DNA of 42,330 bases from positions 1 through 42,330 of the forward strand of contig NZ_FQTP01000002.1 in the NCBI RefSeq assembly GCF_900128515.1, given 5' to 3'. This DNA comes from Bathymodiolus heckerae thiotrophic gill symbiont. GTDB lineage: Bacteria > Pseudomonadota > Gammaproteobacteria > PS1 > Pseudothioglobaceae. The position numbers were made by a program, and so were the translations under genes. Below, piece by piece: positions 1 through 6,968 of the stretch (the first letter of the stretch is position 1; each line of letters opens with the position of its first letter). Below the pieces are notes generated by a model. It had not been told where the DNA came from. It saw only the letters and a program-made list of their open reading frames with translations, and searched no databases.

Positions 1-529
1 CTAGTGATGCACGCTTATGTTTAGATGAATCTTCATAGTCAAAAAACGCATTGATACCTGCAATGGCACGCTGATCTTCTACTAGGTAGCGCTGTCCAAT
101 ACCTAGGTTAATGGTGTTGCGACGCTCACCTTCGTTCTCACCAGAAAACACTGAGCCTTGGACGTAAGTTAGCTCTTGAATGTCAGTATTGAATTCACTA
201 ATAGGCTGAATGGTATCGATACTATAGCTTGGCTTATCTGATTCAATACCCTTGATGCTGATTGAAGTTCTACCTTTGCCAAAGTTATTAATAAGCTCGT
301 TGGCTTGGGTGTTGATATAGCCCTCAGTAGTACTGATGGCTTTATTGACTATTTGAGATTGTATTTGCTCGCCTGCTTGGCGAGCATCAACGGCGGTAGT
401 GTTGAGTGATAGGGTTAGTAATAAAAATACAAAAAGCTGTTTAAGCTTGGTTAGTGCACTAGGGAGTGTTTCCCCCCCGCCTAGAGATGTGAGTGCTTGG
501 TTAGTTTTTTTGTTTTTTAATGTTGTCAT
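1..529 (-). CDS. Inverse autotransporter (intimin/invasin-type) outer-membrane protein, N-terminal part, truncated by the window edge
   Basis: The frame is open from an ATG at 529 to base 1 (176 codons). It starts with a long leader: a polar stretch of about 27 residues, then a hydrophobic signal (KQLFVFLLLTLSLNTTAVDA). This is followed by the start of a beta-barrel domain. The barrel shows family marks: a NELINNFGKGRTSISI segment, a GERRNTINLGIGQRYL segment, and the hallmark GINAFFDYEDSSKHKR just before the cut. In this family the N-terminal barrel sits in the outer membrane and exports C-terminal Ig-like or adhesin domains, which lie outside the window. Such proteins usually act in attachment to host cells or other bacteria. 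A run of seven G on the coding strand lies near codons 17-19, ahead of the signal core. I am confident of the domain; passenger and partner are unknown. Confidence 0.82.
   Translation of the reverse strand, partial: MTTLKNKKTNQALTSLGGGETLPSALTKLKQLFVFLLLTLSLNTTAVDARQAGEQIQSQIVNKAISTTEGYINTQANELINNFGKGRTSISIKGIESDKPSYSIDTIQPISEFNTDIQELTYVQGSVFSGENEGERRNTINLGIGQRYLVEDQRAIAGINAFFDYEDSSKHKRASL
472..478 (-). repeat. G7 homopolymer tract (C7 on the plus strand) inside the 5' end of the inverse autotransporter gene
   Basis: Seven C on the plus strand read as seven G in the coding strand, in codons for Gly-Gly-Gly about 17 residues after the start. A second run, C6 at 571-576, lies about 42 bases upstream of the start codon. 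Poly-G tracts at these positions can vary in length by slipped-strand mispairing and switch surface proteins on and off. At the present length the frame is open. Confidence 0.6.
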
Positions 530-663
530 TTTAGTTAAAAATTAAATAGTAATTCGCATTCTACCACGTACCCCCCTTGCAGTGCAAGATTATGAATACC
601 TCAATCCAAAAATAGAAACTTAAATTCACATCATAAACGCACCACCTAGTGTAACTGCAAAGC

Positions 664-729
664 GTGTATTTTTTTACTTGGCCGTAGGTCAAGGATTTGT
701 GCCCTGTGAGTAAAAAGAAAAAAATACAC
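664..729. repeat. 12-bp perfect inverted repeat
   Basis: GTGTATTTTTTT at 664-675 is the exact reverse complement of AAAAAAATACAC at 718-729, with 42 bases between the arms. The arms are AT-rich with a T run, so it could act as a terminator-like structure. It may also be flanking sequence of the decayed IS30 element just to its right. No gene is supported inside it. Confidence 0.6.
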
Positions 730-730
730 T

Positions 731-758
731 TAATCTTTGAATTTAGGCTCAAAGATTA
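731..758. repeat. 10-bp perfect hairpin at the left end of the IS30 remnant
   Basis: TAATCTTTGA (731-740) and TCAAAGATTA (749-758) pair perfectly around an 8-base loop. The segment TGAATTTAGGCTCA inside it resembles the reverse complement of GAGTCGAATTCA just after the transposase stop (about 1635-1647). Part of it may therefore be the left terminal inverted repeat of the IS. Confidence 0.5.
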
Positions 759-804
759 GCCGGTGTTTTATAATCATCGGTCCTCGCTAAAAAACAGGTG
801 GATT

Positions 805-1636
805 ATGTACAAACAACTAACCCTTGAGCAAAGGCATTATATCAATATTGCTCGTAAGAATGATGAATCTATAAGAACAATTGCTAAGGATTTAAACGTC
901 TCGCACACAACCATATCAAGAGAGATAAGGCGTAATACTGGAGGACGAGGCTATCGTTATGTTCAAGCTGATAACTTTGCACAGCAAAGACATTAAGACA
1001 AACGTAAGCTTGTCAAACTTGATGATAGTTGTAAAAAATTGACTCGTAATTGTTTAAAGCTTGATTGGTCACCTGAACAAGTCTGTGGCTGGCTTGACAC
1101 TAACAATATCCTTAAACTTCACCATGAGAGTATTTATCGTTACCTACTCAAAGATAAATTGGGTGGCGGTAATTTGTATAAATATTTACGCCATCAAGGT
1201 AGGCCTTATCGCAAGCGTTATGGCTATGTAAACAATCGCACAGGCATTCCCAATCGAGTTGATATAGACGAGCGTAGCGAGGCTGCTAATAACCAAGATG
1301 AATTTGGGCATTTTGAGGCTGACACTATCATTGGTAAAGCACATCAAGGTGTTATTGTTACTCTGGATGAGCGCATATCAAAGTTAAGACTAGCCTACCC
1401 ACTGAATAGTAAAACACAAAGAGGGGGTTAGTGCTGCCATAAGCACTCTACTCAAACCAATTAAAGATCTTGTGCGCTCTATTACCTATGACAATGGCAA
1501 GGAATTTGTTGGACATGAGCAAGTAAATACATTGAATTCTAGACCAAGAAAGTGTTTAGGATTTAAAACACCTTGCCAGGTGTTTTTAGAGATGACGGGT
1601 GTGGATGCTCGTCAATTGGAAGTGGTGCACTTATGA
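805..1636 (+). pseudogene. IS30-family transposase pseudogene (stop codon, frameshift and internal deletion)
   Basis: The protein starts MYKQLTLEQRHYINIARK, followed by a helix-turn-helix (IRTIAKDLNVSHTTISREI), typical of IS30 transposases. Three lesions are visible. An in-frame TAA stands at 994-996, and the same frame continues directly after it. A frameshift lies in the G5 run at 1423-1427. A deletion joins GHEQVNT to LNSRPRKCLGF near 1530, removing roughly 50 residues by comparison with the family. The first two catalytic acids remain (FEADTIIG, TYDNGKEF), but the block carrying the third (the Glu of a WERG-NEN type motif) is gone. The enzyme must be inactive. Confidence 0.88.
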
Positions 1637-1729
1637 GTCGAATTCACCGTGTTTAAAGTTTACATGAATAAACATAATAAAACCAAAGTATTGGCGGTCA
1701 CACAATACAGTAGCTATTGAGGAGCGGAC

Positions 1730-2746
1730 ATGAATATTACAAACTTAAAATCCATTATTTTTATTATATTGATATTTTCCAATATCACTTATGCACAACA
1801 ACCAGAAAAAACCGGTGCTATTACTGGTGGCGCACCGTACACAATGTTGCCTTGGTTTAAAGCCAGCTTTTTAGAAATTGCTGATGATGTTGATGAGGCA
1901 AAAGAAGAGGATAAACACGTTATGTTGTTTTTTTATTTGAGTGAATGTCCTTATTACAATCAGATGATAAAGAATTTTGAAAAGCCATTTCTTAAAGAGT
2001 TTATCCAACAACACTTTGATGTGATTGCTATTAATATTCTTGGCAGTAAAGAAGTGGTCATTACTGAAGATGTATCTTTAACTGAAAAAGAGCTAGCCAC
2101 TAAAGTTGGTGTGCAATACACACCAACCATTGTTTTCCTGAATCAAAACAATGAAGCCGTAGCCCGAACTAACGGCTATCGCAAGCCTGAGAAATTTAAA
2201 CAGGTTTTGGCTTATGTGCACGATAAAGCGTACAAAGATTCAACTTTAGCCCAATATATTGAAAAATCTAAAGAAACCGGCAGTTACCAATTGCAAAGCA
2301 ATGTGACGTTTAAACAGTTTATTGATTTTTCTATAATCAAAAGACCATTGGCCATTATCTTTGAAGATAAAAATTGTGATTCTTGTGCATATTTTCATAA
2401 CACAACACTTGAAGATGAGGCTGTAATTAATGAATTTAGAGCATTTAAAGTAGTGCGCTTTGATGCTGACTCAACTCAAACTATTATTGACAATAAAGGC
2501 AATAAAACCACGCCTAAAGATTGGGCTAAACAACTCAAACTTAACTATAGGCCTGACATTATCTTATTTGATAAAGGCCGTGAAATTACCCGCATTGACG
2601 GACTCTTATACAAGTTTCACTTTCAAGAAGTGTTGCGTTATGTGAGTGGTGGCTCTTATCAAGAATTTAAAACTTACAATGCTTATCCTGTAGAAAGGCA
2701 GGAAGAATTGCTCGAGCAAGGTATTGATATTGATATTAGTAAGTAG
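1730..2746 (+). CDS. Exported protein with two thioredoxin-fold domains (SoxW-like)
   Basis: The 338-residue protein begins with a signal peptide (about residues 1-22, ending in ITYA). A thioredoxin-like domain follows, with the active-site region SECPYYNQM (Cys73, Tyr76) and a cis-Pro loop (VQYTPTIVF, Pro132). A second related domain carries a true CxxC (Cys216, Cys219 in KNCDSC) and a YRPDIILF strand. It probably works in the periplasm as a thiol reductase or isomerase. SoxW-type relatives occur beside sulfur-oxidation genes and receive electrons from DsbD/CcdA-type proteins; a DsbD lies at 30930. In domain one the second Cys of the usual CPYC is Tyr, which could arise from one base change (TGC to TAC). 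Start: ATG 1730, preceded by GAGGAG. Confidence 0.75.
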   Translation: MNITNLKSIIFIILIFSNITYAQQPEKTGAITGGAPYTMLPWFKASFLEIADDVDEAKEEDKHVMLFFYLSECPYYNQMIKNFEKPFLKEFIQQHFDVIAINILGSKEVVITEDVSLTEKELATKVGVQYTPTIVFLNQNNEAVARTNGYRKPEKFKQVLAYVHDKAYKDSTLAQYIEKSKETGSYQLQSNVTFKQFIDFSIIKRPLAIIFEDKNCDSCAYFHNTTLEDEAVINEFRAFKVVRFDADSTQTIIDNKGNKTTPKDWAKQLKLNYRPDIILFDKGREITRIDGLLYKFHFQEVLRYVSGGSYQEFKTYNAYPVERQEELLEQGIDIDISK

Positions 2747-2830
2747 GTTAATTAGTAGTGGCCTTATTAAAAAATAAATTGCGCATAAAGCACTAATTAG
2801 AGAATGACTTAATTATAAAAAGGAAAATAA

Positions 2831-3577
2831 ATGGAAAACTTAGAAAGCCCATATAGTAAAGAGCAGTTAAATTCAAAAGATGTACAAAAAAATTTGAGAT
2901 TCATTTTAAATTTAGAAGAATCTATTAAGAGCATGAATGTATTCAATCATCCGTTACTTATTAAAATGTCTAAAGGATTATTTGAAAAAGAATTTGTTGC
3001 TTTTGTACATGCACAATTTTCAAAGCATATTCGAGTTTTTACCGCTGAATTATCTAATTTATCGGGAGTGGCGCCAGATATCGAAAGTAGATTTATGTTG
3101 TTTGATAATCTATATGAAGAAATGGGAAGAGGTAAATTATATAACTGCCATTACAATCTTTATTTGTCAATGCCTGATTCTATTGGATACGATTTAAAAA
3201 GATAACAGAGCCGCCAAATCTATACACAATAGAATTGTTGGGTGATGGCTTGTCTAATGCTATCAGCAAGGGTTCGTTTTCAACAGCGCTGGCTTGGCTT
3301 GGATCTGGTGGTGAATTGACCATACCTAATAATTTCCCTTTGTTAAAAAAAATCGTTAATTTCCAAGTTTGAAAATAATAATGTAAATTATGCATTTTTT
3401 GATAGACATGGTGATAGAGATCAAATGTACAATGACGATGCTAATTTATTGCTGGCATTGCATATAGATCCATCTGATTATAAAACTATTGAAATAGAAG
3501 TAAAGAAATCTCTTATTTTAAGAGGCTATGTCTGGGATGAATTGTTACAAATGTACGAGACAAAATCATGGAGATAG
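2831..3577 (+). pseudogene. Heme-oxygenase-like (diiron redox enzyme type) protein, two compensating frameshifts
   Basis: Starts at ATG 2831 after AAGGAAAA. Frame 1 gives 124 residues and stops at 3203-3205. Homologous-looking sequence continues in another frame from the A5 tract at about 3196-3200, then returns to the first frame at the A8 tract at about 3345-3352, ending at TAG 3575-3577. The joined product is about 248 residues, normal for this fold. Likely metal-binding positions are Glu96/Glu97 and His107 in LYEEMGRG...YNCH, and a distal FFDRHGDRDQMY segment. Relatives are non-heme iron oxygenases of the TENA/HO-like fold (CADD, UndA, SznF central domain), several acting in small-molecule biosynthesis. 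In the distal H-x3-D-x2-H pattern the last His is Tyr. It may be dead, rescued by slippage at the A tracts, or an assembly artefact. The substrate is unknown. Confidence 0.62.
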
Positions 3578-3581
3578 CATA

Positions 3582-3878
3582 GTGTTTCCATGGATCGATA
3601 AATTATTTGATCATGATAATCTTGGCACAATAGGTGCGATTGTTACAAAAGTAAATGATTCACAATATCATACTGATGTTAGAGGGCCGACATGCCCAGG
3701 GTATCTTCTTTCAATAAATAGAGAGGTCGATAAGCTAGATAAAAATTCAAAAATAACCTTATTAGCCAGCTATTTTCCATGTGAAAGTGACGTAAAAATT
3801 TGGTGCAATAGTAAAGGGTATACTTTTTTAAAGACTACGATACAAGAAGAACATTTTGAAATAAATATTATCAATTAA
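3582..3878 (+). CDS. TusA/SirA-like sulfur-carrier family protein, atypical
   Basis: About 98 residues. The core TDVRGPTCPGYLLSINREVD, followed by SDVKIWCNSKGYTFLKT and a closing FEINI strand, fits the TusA fold: D-x-R-G-xx-C-P near the start, then D-I/V-xx-W and a G-[YH]-x-hydrophobic turn. TusA carries persulfide sulfur on the Cys of its CPxP motif. Here the Cys is kept (Cys38) but the motif reads CPGY, so the second Pro is missing. I chose GTG 3582 because GGAG sits 8 bases upstream and it begins just after the preceding gene ends. ATGs at 3528 and 3537 in the same frame would overlap that gene. The neighbours suggest a role in a small biosynthetic locus rather than tRNA thiolation. Confidence 0.5.
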   Translation: MFPWIDKLFDHDNLGTIGAIVTKVNDSQYHTDVRGPTCPGYLLSINREVDKLDKNSKITLLASYFPCESDVKIWCNSKGYTFLKTTIQEEHFEINIIN

Positions 3879-4118
3879 TTTTTTTAAAGCTGGATTCGCA
3901 ACTATCACGAATTTTGAGATAGAGCTATATGGCTCTGTTTAATACTTCAGGTTTACTAAATCTCATCTAGTGGGAACTATATCAATATACCCAATATCAC
4001 GCTGTAATCAGAGTATAAATAGTATATTCGCACTGAAAATTATGATTTACGTATTAAATTGATACCAATATTCAGAATACAGTCATAGTAAATAGTTATG
4101 TTTCAAAAGGAGAGGCTA

Positions 4119-4850
4119 ATGCCAAAAGTTTTAAACTTGCAAGAGGCAAGAGAACAAAAAGAGCAGTGGAAAAATGTAGTTTTTGAAGAATTCTATACCA
4201 CAATGACAAATGAGAATGAAAAGTTCCCGTGTGTTTTTGGCACAGCAGGTGTCAAAAACCAGCAAGTAAGATATTATTTTTCAAATTCGCAAGCTAGAGA
4301 TCCAGATATTTACCCCTTAGCAATAGTCTTAGAAGAATATGTAAAAAATTCTAGAACATACGGGAAAAATACATCTCTGGTGGTGTTCTTTAAGCCAGAC
4401 TCGAAAATACGCTCAATACAAAATTATGAGCGAGATTTTTGGTCTATATTACAGAGATTAAACTATATTGATTCATCTAGTTGGCCAAAAGAGATTTCAG
4501 AAGATCCGGAGCATTACCTCTGGGAATTCTCATTCTCTGAAGAGCCTATTTTTGTTGTATGCAATAACCCAGCTCACAAGTTAAGACGAAGCAGATATGC
4601 AGGTACTTTTATGATTACGCTTCAACCGCGCTGGGTATTTGAATTCTTACAAAAACCAGCAGGGAGAAAATCTAAAAAAATAGTAAGAGAAATACTAAAA
4701 TCATATGATGATATTGATGTGCATCCAGAATTAGGAACTTATGGAGATAAAAAAAATAAAGAATGGTTACAATACTATCTTTCAGATACAAATGAAACAA
4801 ATAACAAAAAATGCCCATTTCAATTAAAAGAGAAGCAACATGATCGATAA
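4119..4850 (+). CDS. YqcI/YcgG family protein
   Basis: The 243-residue protein carries the whole family pattern in order: FPCVFGTAGVKNQQVRYYF near the N-terminus, W-x-LQRLNYID in the middle, then DPEHYLWEFSFSEEPIFVVC, NNPAHKLRRSRYAGTFMI and LQPRWVFEFL. The length fits the family. From memory, some relatives (DcsA-, AglA- or GntA-type proteins) are heme-dependent N-hydroxylases of arginine-like substrates in natural-product pathways, while most members have no assigned role. The reaction here is not known. Start: ATG 4119, seven bases after AAGGAGAG; an in-frame ATG at 4098 lacks this site. Its 3' end overlaps the cupin gene by 11 bases, so the two are probably translated together. The 240 bases before it hold no gene. 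Confidence 0.75.
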   Translation: MPKVLNLQEAREQKEQWKNVVFEEFYTTMTNENEKFPCVFGTAGVKNQQVRYYFSNSQARDPDIYPLAIVLEEYVKNSRTYGKNTSLVVFFKPDSKIRSIQNYERDFWSILQRLNYIDSSSWPKEISEDPEHYLWEFSFSEEPIFVVCNNPAHKLRRSRYAGTFMITLQPRWVFEFLQKPAGRKSKKIVREILKSYDDIDVHPELGTYGDKKNKEWLQYYLSDTNETNNKKCPFQLKEKQHDR

Positions 4851-5160
4851 AGTGGTCTTACAAAAAGGAAGTCCTGTAACAATGGAGCAGGCAGTTATGA
4901 TATTGTTACCCGAAACAGGCTCTGTTGAAGTGCAAAGAGATGCCTCCTGTCGAGAACATAAAGCACACACACATTCAACAAATGAAACGTTATTAATTAT
5001 TAGTGGAGAGATAATATTTACAGTTGATGGTGAGAATATCACCTGCACTTCTGGAGATAGAATTTTATTAACCTCTGAAACAGTTCACTCATCGGTTGCT
5101 GGAAAAAATGGTTGTTTATACATTATCGCATTTGAGCTTAAGGATAATAAAAATGATTAA
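4840..5160 (+). CDS. Small single-domain cupin protein
   Basis: The 106-residue protein is one beta-barrel. Cupin motif 1 is HKAHTHSTNETLLIISGEI (His, His, Glu metal ligands). Motif 2 is SGDRILLTSETVHSSV (Pro replaced by Ser, His kept). Such proteins bind a metal and may be small oxygenases, isomerases or binding proteins; the sequence does not tell which. It overlaps the YqcI/YcgG gene at its start and the transporter gene at its end (8 bases from ATG 5153), so all three form one translationally linked unit. Confidence 0.75.
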   Translation: MIDKVVLQKGSPVTMEQAVMILLPETGSVEVQRDASCREHKAHTHSTNETLLIISGEIIFTVDGENITCTSGDRILLTSETVHSSVAGKNGCLYIIAFELKDNKND

Positions 5161-6421
5161 TAATAAGTTAGAAAAGTCATTAAGCATTAGCCAAGCCGTA
5201 GGCTTGGGGATAACCATCGTTGTTGGAAGCGGTCTTTTGTTGCTTCCTGGTTTAGCTTATCAAGATGCTGGTGCATCGTCAATTTATGTTTGGGTTATTT
5301 GCGCTTTACTGGTTATTCCTTTACTTGTAATATTTTCCGCATTAGGTGCAAAATACCCAACTGCTGGAGGAGTTGCAGGGTTTATGCAAAATGTATTTTC
5401 TAGGCACATATCTAGTGCAACAGAAGTGATGTTGCTGGGTACTTTTGGCTTGGGTATTCCGGCAATTGCTCTAACTGGTAGTTATTATGTAAATACATTA
5501 ATTTTTGTAGATGTTCAATTTGAAATTATTACTCTGACTATATCGCTATTAATGATATTTGCTGCATTTACAGTAAACTATTTGGGCGCGGCTATTTCAG
5601 GAAATATACAAAAATATTTAGCAATAACTCTAGTTTTGGCATTACTATTAATACCAATATTGTCACTTGTATTTGTAAGTGAATATAAAGGAGAAGGAAT
5701 AAACAGAATTTCAAATATTGAAATAAGTAATATTTTCCCTTTATTAGGCATGGTGTTTTTTGCTTATACAGGCTGGGAAATGTTATCCTTTACAATTGAG
5801 GAGTACAAGAATCCGAAGCGAGACTACCCCATTTCAGTTGCACTTAGTTTTTTTATAGTGATTATTTTGTATTTTCTTTTAGTAATATCTATACAGTTGA
5901 TTGTCCCCATTGATGATGTATTGCTAGGTACAGCCCCTTTATCGGCTTTGGCACAACAGGTATTTGGCAGTATGGCTGGAAATTTAGTTGGAGTACTGTC
6001 ATTTATTATTATCTTAGCAAACCTTATTGGTGCAATTTGGGCTGCATCACGACTAGTATTTTCATCAGCTAGAGAGGGTTTGCTTCCGGCGTCAATTGCC
6101 AAGTTAAGTGTAAATAAAGTGCCTAGAGCATCGCTCGTAGTTACATGTTTGTTTTTTTCAACAGTGCTAATTTTAAACTATTTTAATATTTTGAAAGTTA
6201 ATGATTTGTTGAGGCTTACAGGTCAAAACTTCTTTATTTTATACGGCATGGCGGTTTTAGCTTATATAAAAATATCTGAAACAAAAAAACAAAAAATATT
6301 TGGCATTATCTCCCTTATGATTGTTGTAATAACAATGGGTACATTTGGTGTTGAGTTGCTGTACCCTATTGTTTTGCTTAGTTTTGGGTATTTTATGAGT
6401 AAATACAAATCGTGGAAATAA
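5153..6421 (+). CDS. APC-superfamily amino-acid transporter, YjeH-like exporter type
   Basis: The 422-residue integral membrane protein has about 12 hydrophobic segments. It opens with SLSISQAVGLGITIVVGSG, the substrate-site helix of the APC superfamily (GxG in TM1). The next segment (AKYPTAGGVAGFMQNVFSRH) resembles YjeH, which in E. coli exports methionine and branched-chain amino acids. Start: ATG 5153, eight bases inside the end of the cupin gene with AAGGAT just upstream; an in-frame start at 5096 would lie deep inside the cupin gene. Coupling to two possible biosynthetic genes suggests it exports an amino-acid-like product. That is inference; uptake is also possible. Confidence 0.8.
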   Translation: MINNKLEKSLSISQAVGLGITIVVGSGLLLLPGLAYQDAGASSIYVWVICALLVIPLLVIFSALGAKYPTAGGVAGFMQNVFSRHISSATEVMLLGTFGLGIPAIALTGSYYVNTLIFVDVQFEIITLTISLLMIFAAFTVNYLGAAISGNIQKYLAITLVLALLLIPILSLVFVSEYKGEGINRISNIEISNIFPLLGMVFFAYTGWEMLSFTIEEYKNPKRDYPISVALSFFIVIILYFLLVISIQLIVPIDDVLLGTAPLSALAQQVFGSMAGNLVGVLSFIIILANLIGAIWAASRLVFSSAREGLLPASIAKLSVNKVPRASLVVTCLFFSTVLILNYFNILKVNDLLRLTGQNFFILYGMAVLAYIKISETKKQKIFGIISLMIVVITMGTFGVELLYPIVLLSFGYFMSKYKSWK

Positions 6422-6462
6422 AAACATAGCAAACCATTCTTGTCGACCGCTAACGCGTTGGC

Positions 6463-6499
6463 TGAATTCAAGCATTATGTATACTGACACTTGAATTCA
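6463..6499. repeat. 10-bp perfect inverted repeat TGAATTCAAG / CTTGAATTCA
   Basis: The arms lie at 6463-6472 and 6490-6499, separated by 17 bases. They begin 41 bases after the transporter stop. No T run follows, so a rho-independent terminator is unlikely. The motif TTGAATTCA resembles the end sequence near the IS30 remnant (GAATTCAC at 1640-1647), so an old IS end is possible. Confidence 0.5.
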
Positions 6500-6560
6500 C
6501 ATAATTAGCCCACATGTAATTAAAGCGCTCAGCAATAATACTAGGCGCCATTAAAGGGGA

Positions 6561-6770
6561 ATGCTAAGGGAGCCAAACCAGGACCAAAAAGAACTGCTAA
6601 ATCGACTGGGAAGCCAGATAAGCGTCAACGAGATAATGAAGACACTCCCGGGAATACGCCATCACTTAAGCCTCACAGGCACAAGAAAGGTGATTAACAC
6701 CACATTAGCAACATCAATCGCTATACTCCTTGGAGATGGCGGTGTTATGTGTAAAAAACTAGGAGAGTAA
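6561..6770 (+). other. Possible gene fragment of unknown origin
   Basis: A 69-codon frame starts at ATG 6561. I do not recognise its product. Another frame over the first two thirds reads as a basic, proline-rich sequence (AKGAKPGPKRTAKSTGKPDK and onward to a stop near 6690), which looks like a linker or a transposase tail but matches nothing I can name. Neither frame has a convincing ribosome binding site. It is probably the eroded end of a mobile element. Confidence 0.25.
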
Positions 6771-6835
6771 ATCCTAGTGGGCAAGCACTCATCACACTTT
6801 ATCTTTAAATATCACAGACTAAAGTTTGTTATAAT

Positions 6836-6899
6836 TTAATGGGTCATGACAACTTAAGCATATTTAAAATCATGTTAAAGTACCGTTATGACCCTTAAT
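6836..6899. repeat. 54-bp MITE-like element with 10-bp terminal inverted repeats and TTAAT direct repeats
   Basis: GGGTCATGAC (6841-6850) and GTTATGACCC (6885-6894) are inverted with one mismatch. TTAAT flanks the pair on both sides in direct orientation (6836-6840 and 6895-6899), as a target-site duplication would. A TATAAT at 6830-6835 lies just outside. It is too small to code for anything. It could be a miniature element, an excision footprint or chance. Confidence 0.4.
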
Positions 6900-6968
6900 A
6901 ATAATTGCTATGCATTTTACACCGCAACGATACAAAAAGGCTGTGTGATAATAAGGCTATGCCACCGG

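Larger units (their letters stand above)
731..1648 (+). mobile_element. IS30-family insertion sequence, degenerate remnant
   Basis: The boundaries are approximate. They are set by the broken transposase (805-1636) and by two imperfectly matching ends: TGAATTTAGGCTCA near 739-752 on the left, and the reverse complement of GAGTCGAATTCA near 1635-1647 on the right. No clear target-site duplication could be seen. The element separates the inverse autotransporter gene from the accessory island starting at 1730. Confidence 0.6.
6422..6968. other. Gene-poor region with mobile-element debris between the transporter gene and topA
   Basis: No intact gene is supported here. It holds a 10-bp perfect inverted repeat (6463-6499), a 210-base reading frame of unknown value (6561-6770), and a 54-base element with 10-bp ends and TTAAT on both sides (6836-6899). 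It probably marks the right border of the accessory island. Confidence 0.6.

Noticed and set aside
561-752. 63-codon minus-strand frame before the IS30 remnant
   Set aside because: Covers the 12-bp inverted repeat and low-complexity T runs, no ribosome site, no recognisable protein pattern.
3921-3936. Short hairpin AGAGC / GCTCT before the YqcI/YcgG gene
   Set aside because: Five-pair stem without a T run is too weak to call a terminator.
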